Assembly (NCBI RefSeq): GCF_014651115.1
Contig: NZ_BMWG01000002.1
Span: 607,059-671,058, forward strand
DNA length: 64,000 nt
Reading direction: 5' to 3'
From: Streptomyces inusitatus
GTDB lineage: Bacteria > Actinomycetota > Actinomycetes > Streptomycetales > Streptomycetaceae
Positions 8,794 through 16,301 of this stretch are shown in pieces. Position 1 is the stretch's first letter. Each line of letters begins with the position of its first letter. A model generated the notes under the pieces. The model was not told where the DNA came from, did not search any database, and saw only the letters and a program-made list of their open reading frames with translations. A program made the position numbers and the translations under genes.

Positions 8794-11700
8794 TCAGCAG
8801 ATCTCGCGGAACGGCAGGTCGGGCAGGTGGACCTGCCATTCGGCGCGGGAGAGCCCGGAGCCCGCGCGCTCGCAGACGGCGGCGGCCAGACGCGCGGGGC
8901 CCAGGTCGTACGACTGCACCTCCGTGTGCAGGCCCGCCGTGCGCAGGGTGCGGCCGTCGGAGGTGAAGGCGAGGGAGAGAACGGGGTCGCCGGGGGTGGG
9001 GAGGGGGGATCCCAAGCGGCGGCTGGACTCGACGTCCCAGAGCTGGACGCCGCCCTCGCCCTCCCCCACGGCCAGGGTCTTCCCGTCCGGTGAGAAGGCC
9101 AGGGCGGTGACTCCGTACTGGGGCAGCCGCACCAGTTCGTCAGCGGTGTAACTCATGGCGCTGTCGCTCTCGGTGCCGCCGTCGATGCCCGGGAGCCTCG
9201 CCAGACGCTTGCGCATTCGCCCGTCCCAGATGGTGACGCGGCCCTGGGCGTCGCCCACGGCGAGACGGGACCCGTCGGGGCTGAACAGAAAGGTCTGAGC
9301 GTCCTCCTCCATGAGGATCTGCGGTGTCACACGGCCGGTGCGGAGGTCGGCGACCGCGCCTCCGGTGCCGACGAGGGCGGTCGCGTCCCGCCGTACGGCC
9401 AGCGGGGAGCCGCCGATCCCGGAGAGCGTGCCCGCCTCGCGGCCCTGCCCCGCCCGGCGGATGTCCCAGATCTCCACGGTGTCCTTGTCACCCGTCAACC
9501 TGGCTGTGTAGAGCCGGTGTCCGTCGGCGCTCAGGGCGAAGGGGCCCGTGCCGGGGCGGCCCTCCCGGTCGGGGGCCGAGCGTACGGTCGCGTGCTCCCT
9601 GCGGTTCGCCACGTCCCAGACGATCAGCCGGTCGGTCGCGTAGTCCCAGTAGGCGTAGTACCGGCCGTCGGCGCTGAGCACCGAGGTGAGGTCGCAGTGC
9701 ACCGCCGCGCTCTCCCCCGGCTCGGTCTCCTGCGGCACGCACGGCTGCCCGGGCGGCTCGCCGACGGTCTTGCCGCTGTCCACGTCGACCAGGCGGAACC
9801 CCTTCCGCCCGGTGGTGTTGGCCACCAGGGCGAGCGTACGGCCGTCGGCGGAGAGCTGCTTACGGACATGGTCACCCCGCGTCCACCCGCCCGCCGTCGC
9901 CCGTCCCAGATCCAGCGACCGCACCTCGTTCTCGTCCATGTAGCGCAGGACACCGGCACCGGTATCGAGGGAGAACTCCTCCACCGTCTCCACATTGACC
10001 AGGGAGTGCCGGAGCACCGGTGCCTCGTGGGACGACAGCCGCCACAGCAGCAGTTCGCCGGGGCCCGAGGTGACCAGAAACGCGCCGTCCTCACTGAACC
10101 GCATCACCCTCGGCCGTTTGCCCGGCAGCCCGGGCAGCTCCCGGCCCGAGGCGAGGGCCCATCTGCGGACCCCGTCGTCGGTGGCGACGGCGACCGAGCG
10201 GCCGTCGGGGGCGAGGGCGAAATCGCCCCAGAGGCAGGACCGCTCGCCGCCCGGCCGCTTCCCCCAGGGCGCCGCGAGCCGCTCGCGCGCGGCGATGTCC
10301 CAGACCTCCAGCGGATGTTCGTCCCCGCACAGGGCCAGCAGCCGGCCGTCCCCGCTCAGCGCCAGCTCCGAGAGGCCCGATTCCCGTTTCGGCCCCTTCA
10401 CCGACAGCAGACGACGGCCGTCGCGCACGTCCCAGACAGTCACGGAACCGTTCAAGGTCTCCACGGTCAGCAGGCCGCCGTCCCGGCCGAAAGCGAGCTG
10501 CGCCACGTCCCCCACGTCGAATCGCCGGGTGATCCGGGCGGCCCGGACGTCCCAGATCGCCACCCCGCCGCCCTCGCTCAGCAGCGCCAGGCTGCGGCCG
10601 TCCGGGGCCACCTCGGCGCCCAGCCCCCAGTGGCCGACCGGACCCGGGTGGGTGCGCGTACGGCGGGGATCGCGCAGATCCCAGCTTCTGACGCGGTCCT
10701 GCCCGGCGACCACCAGCGTCCGGCCGTCCGCCGTCAGACGCACGCTCTCCTCGCCGACGGCACCGAGATCATGTGTGGTGAACGTGTCGGCCTCCCGCTG
10801 CGACACCGCCCCCAGCAGCGCCGACCGCGTCTCCGTCGTGTCCGCCAGCCGCCATGCCGCGACGCTCAGCCGCATCGCGCGCTTCGGGTCCGTGAAGCGC
10901 AGGGCCTCGGCGACGGAGGCGATGCGGCGGGCCTCGGCCTCGGTGTGGCGGCGGTCGGCGGTGGTGTTCTCCTGCCAGGCGACGACGCCGGCGATGAGGG
11001 CGAGGACGAGGAGGAGGGTGAGGGTGGTGAGGAGGGTGCGGCGGCGGCGGTGTTCGGTGGTGGCGGCGGTGCGGGCGGTGGTGAGGAAGATCTGTTCGAG
11101 GGGGGTGAGGGCGGCGGACTGTTCGGGGTGGGAGAAGTGCTGTTCGGCGGTGGCGAGGCGGGTGCCCCGGTAGAGGGCGCCGGGGTCGCGGCCGAGGTCG
11201 TGCCAGAGCTGGGCGGCCTCGGTGAGACGGCGGTGGGCGCGCAGGCGCTCGCGGTCCTCGTCGATCCAGGTGTGGAGGCGGGGCCAGGCGGTGATGAGGG
11301 CCTCGTGGGCGAGGTCGGCGGAGTCGTCCCTGAGGGTGAGGAGACGGGCGCGGGCGAGGCGGTCCACGATGTGGGCGGTCTCGGCGGGGTCGCCGAAGGA
11401 GAGTTCGGCGACGGGGACGGGGCGACGGGTGTCGGGGGTGCCGTCGCCGGGGGTTATCAGGCGCAGGAGGACGAGGCGGGCGAGGTCGCGCCGCCGGTCG
11501 GAGAGGGTCTCGTACACCTCCTCGGCGGTGTGGGCGATCGCGCCGTGGGCTCCGCCGGTGGCCTCGTACGCGGCCATGGTGAGGGTGCGGCCCTTGCGGC
11601 GGCGCCAGGTCTCGCGCAGGGCGTGGGAGAGAAGGGGGAGGCCGCCGGGTTCGCCGTCGACGTCTGCGATCAGACGGGCGGTCAGCTCGCGTTCCACGAT

Positions 11701-12642
11701 CAGACCGGCGGCATGGGCGGGGCCGACGACGGTCTCGCGCAGCTCGGCCTGGGTCATCGGGCCGACCAGGAGGGAGGAGTCGGCGAGGGCGTCGGCGAGG
11801 GAGCGGTGTCCGGCGCAGCGGGCGTAGAAGTCGGCGCGGACGGCGATGACGACGCGCAGTCCGCTGTCCGGTGCGCGGGCGGCGAGGAGCCGTTCGATGA
11901 ATTCGGCGCGCTCGGCCGGGTCCGTGCAGAGGGTGAAGACCTCTTCAAACTGGTCGACGACGACGAGGGTGTCGCCGCCGAGGGTGTCGCCGCCGGACGG
12001 TTTGGGGGTGAGGGCCGCCGCGTGGGTGCGGAGCGGGTGCGGGCCGGGGGTGAGGATGCGAATGGCGGCGAGTTCGCCGGACCGGGAGCGCAGGGCGGGT
12101 ACGAGACCGGCTCTCAGCAGGGACGATTTTCCGCTGCCGGACGGGCCGAAGACCGCCGCGAAGCGTCTGTTGAGCACCAGTTCGCGGGCCGCTTCGATGA
12201 GCTGGTCGCGGCCGAAGAACCGTTCGTGGTCGGCGGGTTCGAAGCGGGCCAGGCCCTGGTACGGGGAGTCCGCGCCGTCGTCCTCCGCCGCGCTCCGCGC
12301 CGCCACCTCGCCGGAGATCTCGCGCCAGCGGCCCTCCCACTCCTCGCACTGCTGCTGGTCGCCGCCGCAGGCCCGGACGTACGCGAGGACGACGGCGAGC
12401 GAGGGGAACTGCTCGCCGCCGGCGGCCCGGGAGAGCGTGGTCACGGAGTACGGGACCTGCTTGGCCATCGCCCGGTAGGTGGGGCCGCCGGCCTCCTGGC
12501 GCAGCTTGCGCAGCTCGTACGCGAACCGCTCCACCGGTCCCGCCGACGGATCGACCGGTGCCTCACGACGCCCCACCGCTGGCCCTGCCTCTCCCCCGCC
12601 GCCCTCCGGGCTGCTCCGGGGGTCTCTTCCGACGGGCGTCAA
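8794..12642 (-). CDS. HTH / STAND-type NTPase / WD40-repeat protein (1282 aa)
   Basis: A large signalling protein. Residues about 35-110 form an HTH-like domain (FAYELRKLRQEAGGPTYRAMA), as in actinobacterial XRE-fused STAND proteins. An nSTAND1-type NTPase follows, with Walker A GPSGSGKS at 166-173 and Walker B near TLVVVDQFEEVF. One hydrophobic segment (TLTLLLVLALIAGVVAW) lies near residue 545. The C-terminal half is WD40-like blades with recurring ADGRTL and VWDVRDGR motifs, one or two beta-propellers. STAND proteins oligomerise on NTP binding and act as switches in regulation, conflict or cell death; the propeller would sense a ligand or partner. The lipoprotein gene upstream on the same strand ends 1 nt before this start. 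Confidence 0.85.
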   Translation of the reverse strand: MTPVGRDPRSSPEGGGGEAGPAVGRREAPVDPSAGPVERFAYELRKLRQEAGGPTYRAMAKQVPYSVTTLSRAAGGEQFPSLAVVLAYVRACGGDQQQCEEWEGRWREISGEVAARSAAEDDGADSPYQGLARFEPADHERFFGRDQLIEAARELVLNRRFAAVFGPSGSGKSSLLRAGLVPALRSRSGELAAIRILTPGPHPLRTHAAALTPKPSGGDTLGGDTLVVVDQFEEVFTLCTDPAERAEFIERLLAARAPDSGLRVVIAVRADFYARCAGHRSLADALADSSLLVGPMTQAELRETVVGPAHAAGLIVERELTARLIADVDGEPGGLPLLSHALRETWRRRKGRTLTMAAYEATGGAHGAIAHTAEEVYETLSDRRRDLARLVLLRLITPGDGTPDTRRPVPVAELSFGDPAETAHIVDRLARARLLTLRDDSADLAHEALITAWPRLHTWIDEDRERLRAHRRLTEAAQLWHDLGRDPGALYRGTRLATAEQHFSHPEQSAALTPLEQIFLTTARTAATTEHRRRRTLLTTLTLLLVLALIAGVVAWQENTTADRRHTEAEARRIASVAEALRFTDPKRAMRLSVAAWRLADTTETRSALLGAVSQREADTFTTHDLGAVGEESVRLTADGRTLVVAGQDRVRSWDLRDPRRTRTHPGPVGHWGLGAEVAPDGRSLALLSEGGGVAIWDVRAARITRRFDVGDVAQLAFGRDGGLLTVETLNGSVTVWDVRDGRRLLSVKGPKRESGLSELALSGDGRLLALCGDEHPLEVWDIAARERLAAPWGKRPGGERSCLWGDFALAPDGRSVAVATDDGVRRWALASGRELPGLPGKRPRVMRFSEDGAFLVTSGPGELLLWRLSSHEAPVLRHSLVNVETVEEFSLDTGAGVLRYMDENEVRSLDLGRATAGGWTRGDHVRKQLSADGRTLALVANTTGRKGFRLVDVDSGKTVGEPPGQPCVPQETEPGESAAVHCDLTSVLSADGRYYAYWDYATDRLIVWDVANRREHATVRSAPDREGRPGTGPFALSADGHRLYTARLTGDKDTVEIWDIRRAGQGREAGTLSGIGGSPLAVRRDATALVGTGGAVADLRTGRVTPQILMEEDAQTFLFSPDGSRLAVGDAQGRVTIWDGRMRKRLARLPGIDGGTESDSAMSYTADELVRLPQYGVTALAFSPDGKTLAVGEGEGGVQLWDVESSRRLGSPLPTPGDPVLSLAFTSDGRTLRTAGLHTEVQSYDLGPARLAAAVCERAGSGLSRAEWQVHLPDLPFREIC

Positions 12643-12643
12643 C

Positions 12644-13105
12644 CTACCCGGCGGGCCGGGACGGCTGGAGGGAGAGGCCCTCGGGGGAGATCAGCCCCTT
12701 CTCCGGGTGGGCGCGGAAGGCGGCCCGCCAGACGGTGGGTTCACAGCCGGGGCCGTTGGGCTGCTCCTTCACCAGTTCGGCGGTCTTGGTGTCCTTGAGC
12801 GGCTTGCCGCCCTTCGCGGGGGTGACCGTCAGTTCGACCGGCAGTTTCTTGGGGCCGATGTCCTCCGGCAGCCGTATCGACAGACTCGCGAACGGATCCT
12901 CGGGGTTCCGCGAGGTCGCCTCCTCGCATTCGCCGTTGGCGCAGACCCTGATCGTCGCGCCTCCGGTCCTGTCGAAGTCGGCGGGCTGCCAGACGACGGA
13001 GACCGCCGAGTCCATGCCCTTCTTCGTGCAGTTCAGGGCTGTTTCGGTGGTGCAGCCGGTCAGGGCCAGGACTGGCAGGGCCGCCAGGAGGAGAGTTTTC
13101 CGCAT
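12644..13105 (-). CDS. Putative lipoprotein, unknown function
   Basis: A 153-residue lipoprotein. MRKTLL, a short hydrophobic core and lipobox LTGC give lipidation near Cys18. The mature part has two further Cys pairs (LNCTKK and ANGECEE, plus one near the C-terminus) and a beta-rich pattern without a recognised motif. It lies 1 nt upstream of the large STAND/WD40 gene on the same strand, so co-expression is very likely. It might supply an extracytoplasmic sensor for that protein's membrane segment, which is inference from position only. Confidence 0.75.
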   Translation of the reverse strand: MRKTLLLAALPVLALTGCTTETALNCTKKGMDSAVSVVWQPADFDRTGGATIRVCANGECEEATSRNPEDPFASLSIRLPEDIGPKKLPVELTVTPAKGGKPLKDTKTAELVKEQPNGPGCEPTVWRAAFRAHPEKGLISPEGLSLQPSRPAG

Positions 13106-13151
13106 GCCGGGAATATTCGCCGCCCGGCGGTGGTGAGTCCAGGGAGAGGTC

Positions 13152-14426
13152 TCATGGCCTCGGCTCGGCGGTCGCGGTCGCGGTCGCCGCCTCGGCCTCG
13201 GGCTTGGGCTTCTCCGGCGAGGTCGGGCCCGGGCCGAGGATTCCGACGAGGAGGGCGACGGCGGCGAGGGCGACGGCGCTCCAGAGGAGTGTGGTGATGC
13301 TGGCCGCTTCCACGACGGTGCCGCCGAGGAACGCGCCCAGGGCGATGGCGGCGGTGAAGACGCCGACGTAGAGGCCGGTCACCTGCTCGACGCGGGAGGG
13401 GGCGGCGTGGGTCATCCAGATCTGGCAGCCCACCGAGAGACCGCCGTACGTCAGACCCCAGAGGGCGACGCTGATGCCGGTGAGGATGGGGACGGTGCTG
13501 AAGAGGGCGAGGAGGGCTATGGACGCGCCGATGCCGGTGGTCAGGCCGAGGATGGTGGAGCGGGAGCGCTTCATGGCGATCGCGCCGGTGGCGAAGTTGC
13601 CGATGAGACCGAAGAGGCCGTAGACGAGGAGGACGAGAGCGATGCCGCCCGGCGCCAGCCCGGTGCGGTCCTCCAGGACCGGCCGTACATAGGTGTAGGC
13701 GGCGAAGTGCGAGGTCACGATGAAGACGATCAGCACCAGGCCGACGACGACGGCGGGGATGCGCAGCAGGGACTGCTGGACGGCGGCCTGGCCGTCCGCG
13801 CCGACGGGCGTCTCCGGGCGGGGCAGCCGGGGCAGGGTCAGCACCAGGCCGGCGGCGAGGACGACCGCGACGGCGGAGAGGATGCCGAAGGCGGAGCGCC
13901 AGCCCCAGGCGTTGCTGATGACGGTGCCCAGGGGGACGCCGACGACCGAGGCGGCCGCGACGCCGCTGACGGTGGCGGAGACGGCCAGTCCGATGTTGCG
14001 GGGGGCGACGATCCGGGTGGCGACGGCAGCCGCCAGGCCCCACACCGCTCCCATGCCGAGACCGAGGACGATCCGGGAGACGACGAGCATGCCGAAGCCG
14101 CTCGCCAGCACGGTCAGGACGTTTCCGAGGGCCAGCACCAGCATCGACACGGCGAGCACCAGACGCCGGTCGAGCCCGCCCAGGAAGCGCGGTACGGCGG
14201 GGGCGGTGACGGCGGTCACCAGTCCGGTGATGGAGAGGCTGAAGCCCGCCGTACCGGGAGAGATGTCCAGGCCGTCGGCCATGGGGGTGAGGACCCCGAC
14301 CGGAAGCATCTCGGATGTGACGACCACGAAAGTGCTCAGCGCCAGGACCACGACCGCGAACCACTGCCACGGGGTGGTGTGCGCGGAATCAGGGCCGGTG
14401 TTCTGAACCGGTGCTTGCGAAACCAT
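13152..14426 (-). CDS. MFS transporter, DHA1 (Cmr/AraJ-like) type
   Basis: A 424-residue major facilitator with about 12 hydrophobic segments. It opens with a cytoplasmic tail, then FAVVVLALSTFVVVTSEMLPVGVLTPMADGL, which resembles drug-efflux and sugar-efflux MFS proteins (SotB/AraJ/Cmr group). Motif A-like residues follow TM2. The C-terminus is a hydrophilic Lys/Glu/Ala/Thr tail. ATG 14426 is chosen because the MFS N-terminus begins there, although the frame is open far upstream. The gene diverges from a LysR regulator across a 195-bp region with five 14-bp repeats. The LysR protein is the likely regulator of this exporter. Confidence 0.85.
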   Translation of the reverse strand: MVSQAPVQNTGPDSAHTTPWQWFAVVVLALSTFVVVTSEMLPVGVLTPMADGLDISPGTAGFSLSITGLVTAVTAPAVPRFLGGLDRRLVLAVSMLVLALGNVLTVLASGFGMLVVSRIVLGLGMGAVWGLAAAVATRIVAPRNIGLAVSATVSGVAAASVVGVPLGTVISNAWGWRSAFGILSAVAVVLAAGLVLTLPRLPRPETPVGADGQAAVQQSLLRIPAVVVGLVLIVFIVTSHFAAYTYVRPVLEDRTGLAPGGIALVLLVYGLFGLIGNFATGAIAMKRSRSTILGLTTGIGASIALLALFSTVPILTGISVALWGLTYGGLSVGCQIWMTHAAPSRVEQVTGLYVGVFTAAIALGAFLGGTVVEAASITTLLWSAVALAAVALLVGILGPGPTSPEKPKPEAEAATATATAEPRP

Positions 14427-14472
14427 GACCCCAACCAAGCAGCGCGCCGGGGCGGGAACAACAGCGATCTCC

Positions 14473-14486
14473 TCAAGGTTCCATGA
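14473..14486. promoter_or_regulatory. Candidate LysR-type operator
   Basis: An imperfect palindrome, TCAAGG-TT-CCATGA, lies in the divergent MFS/LysR intergenic region. Its length and position fit the interrupted dyads bound by LysR regulators, but one arm position does not match and nothing else supports it. Confidence 0.3.
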
Positions 14487-14521
14487 GCTGGAGTAATCGA
14501 TACGGGTGCGGGTGCACGATC

Positions 14522-14591
14522 CCGGTGCAGGTTTTCCGGTGCAGGTTTTCCGGTGCAGGTTCTCCGGTGCAGGTTCTCCGGTGCAGGTGCA
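14522..14591. repeat. Five tandem 14-bp repeats upstream of LysR gene
   Basis: There are five contiguous copies: CCGGTGCAGGTTTT twice, CCGGTGCAGGTTCT twice, and CCGGTGCAGGTGCA once. They end 30 nt before the LysR start, so they lie in its leader or promoter. Copy number could vary by slippage. The 14-bp period recurs at three other places in this window with unrelated sequences. Confidence 0.9.
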
Positions 14592-14621
14592 GGTGAGGGC
14601 GAAGGGGAAGGGGAAGCGGCG

Positions 14622-15545
14622 ATGAACCAGGTCCATATTCAGGAGATCGAGTGCCTGCTCGTCCTGGCCGAGGAGCTGCACTTCGGCCGGACGGCCCGCC
14701 GGCTGGGGTGCTCGCAGAGCCGCGTCAGCCAGCTCATCGCCTCTCTCGAACGGCGGGTCGGCGTCCGGCTGGTCGACCGCACCAGCCGGAGCGTGGGGCT
14801 CAGCCGGTTCGGCGCGCAGTTCGCCGACGAGGTGCGCCCGGCGTACGAGACGCTGAACACGGTGGTCGCGCAGGCCCGTGAGCGCGCCAGCAGCGGGACT
14901 CTGCGCCGGCTGAGCATCGGCTTCCACGGCAGTGTGTACGAGGAGCTGACCGAGGCGTTCCGTCGGCTGCGCGCCCATCACGACGTGACGCTGGCGCTCT
15001 GCGAGATCCCTCTGGGCTCGCCCTTCTCGGCCGTGCTCGACGGCCGGATCGACGCCGTCGTGGCCGAACTCCCCGTCAATGACCCCGCGTTGACCATCGG
15101 GTTCCACTTCCCTCCGCAGGACCGGCTGCTCGCCGTCTCCTCCGCGCACCCGCTGGCCCGGGGCGACCGGGCGGACGTCGAGGAGCTGGCGGGCCTGGAC
15201 ATGATCCATCCGATCGGGGACGCCCCCGACTACTGGATGGCCGCCCGGGTGCCGCACCGCACCCCGCTGGGCGCGCCGATCCGTTCGACGGCGGGCATGA
15301 CCACCGTGCAGGAGGGGCTCGCGCTCGTCGCCTCGGGCGAGCACGGCATGCTGGTCTGCCGGCCGCTGGCCGAGCGGGCCAGCCGCAGCGACGTCCGCTA
15401 TCTGCCGGTCGAAGGGCTCGATGAGCCTTCGCAGATGGGACTGATCTGGCGTACCGACCGCACCACCCCGCAACTGCTCGTTCTCTCCCAGCTCCTCCAG
15501 GAGGAGTTCACGCGCGCGAAGGAGACCGAGCCAATCCCGGTGTGA
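14622..15545 (+). CDS. LysR-family transcriptional regulator
   Basis: A 307-residue LysR regulator of standard length. The N-terminal winged HTH runs from MNQVHIQEIECLLVLAEELHFGRTARRLGCSQSRVSQ, and the rest is the effector-binding domain starting near residue 90. ATG 14622 is chosen because the HTH begins directly after it and GGGGAAG is 6 nt upstream; the frame stays open to 14553 through the tandem repeats. It is divergent from the MFS exporter and probably controls it and itself. It is less likely to control the leader peptide and AsnB cluster downstream, which begins 113 nt after its stop with its own cysteine leader. Confidence 0.88.
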   Translation: MNQVHIQEIECLLVLAEELHFGRTARRLGCSQSRVSQLIASLERRVGVRLVDRTSRSVGLSRFGAQFADEVRPAYETLNTVVAQARERASSGTLRRLSIGFHGSVYEELTEAFRRLRAHHDVTLALCEIPLGSPFSAVLDGRIDAVVAELPVNDPALTIGFHFPPQDRLLAVSSAHPLARGDRADVEELAGLDMIHPIGDAPDYWMAARVPHRTPLGAPIRSTAGMTTVQEGLALVASGEHGMLVCRPLAERASRSDVRYLPVEGLDEPSQMGLIWRTDRTTPQLLVLSQLLQEEFTRAKETEPIPV

Positions 15546-15658
15546 GCTGGGCCAGTTGGGTTCTGGCCGGGGCGGCCGAATCCAACTCATCTCACATTGC
15601 GAGAAGTTGAGGGGTAAGTTCTTGCGTTGGCACAACACCTACTGCGATCCTCGCTCCT

Positions 15659-15739
15659 ATGATCACTCCGACCCGCACCGCCGACACGCTCCCCGGCGTG
15701 CAGTGTGCCCCGGTCATGTGCGTCTGTTGTCAGAACTGA
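15659..15739 (+). CDS. Cysteine-rich leader peptide (26 aa), putative attenuator
   Basis: A 26-codon ORF with ATG at 15659 and TGA at 15737-15739. Cysteine codons fall at positions 16, 21, 23 and 24, so four of the last eleven codons are Cys, ending MCVCCQN. There is no ribosome-binding site before the ATG, suggesting leaderless translation. Poly-Cys small ORFs of this kind are known in actinobacteria (shown in mycobacteria) to sense cysteine supply: ribosome stalling at the Cys codons changes downstream expression. Such leaders commonly precede sulfur-assimilation or sulfur-scavenging operons. Here the next gene is an AsnB-like amidotransferase 562 nt on, in a cluster that also holds an ABC importer and an NtaA/DszA-type monooxygenase. 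Confidence 0.65.
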   Translation: MITPTRTADTLPGVQCAPVMCVCCQN

Positions 15740-16301
15740 ACCCTTTGAGAACGGTCAGGTTCTGATCCACCGCCGGTTCGTCGCACGCCGCAGCGCCGAC
15801 GCCGGCAACAACGCCTCCGGAGTCACCACGATGGCGAACGCCGCCACCCCCACCCGCACCATTCCGGTGAGACACAGCCGTACATCGGGACGGCCCACCC
15901 AGCAGTTCGGATCCCCCATCGGCGGGGAGTGTAGGTAGCCGGACCCGCCCCGGCCGCAGGCCGCGCGGAGCACGGCGCGACGACGCGCCGGTGAGCGCGC
16001 GTCCGCACGCCGCGCCGGGCGCCTTCACCACCTTCACCTTCTTCTCCAGCGGCCCGGCCGCCGGAACTTTCACGCTCGCCCGCGGTTCCGCCGTGGCTGA
16101 GCGCCTTCCACAGCCATGCCCCTGAGCTCCTGAGCCCTTGACGGCTCCGCGCTGTCCGCCGTCGCCGTCGCCGTCGGACACAGGGCTGCGCTGTCGACAA
16201 AGCGACCCGTGACGCCGTCACCCGTCTCTCTTTGCCGACCCCATCAACAACACCCGCATCGAATCCGATACGAGGGATCCGAGAAACGAGAGGGATTTGC
16301 C
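15740..16301. other. 562-bp gap between leader peptide and asnB-like gene
   Basis: No convincing gene is present. Short ORFs on both strands lack ribosome-binding sites and recognisable motifs. The stretch is rich in short inverted repeats (for example around 15950-16010), and it ends with a good ribosome-binding site (AGAGGG) for the amidotransferase. It could be a long structured attenuator leader or the remains of a gene displaced when the cluster was assembled. Confidence 0.5.

Noticed and set aside
9517..12798. Very long open frame opposite the STAND/WD40 gene
   Set aside because: It is a mirror of the real minus-strand gene caused by high G+C: the translated sequence is low-complexity Gly/Ala/Arg/Pro with no domain, while the minus strand has clear Walker and WD40 motifs.
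14522..14591. CRISPR array
   Set aside because: Copies are contiguous 14-bp units without spacers, and no cas genes are nearby.
15755..15973. Minus-strand ORF with one hydrophobic segment in the 562-bp gap
   Set aside because: It lacks a ribosome-binding site and recognisable motifs; the hydrophobic stretch alone is not enough to call a gene.
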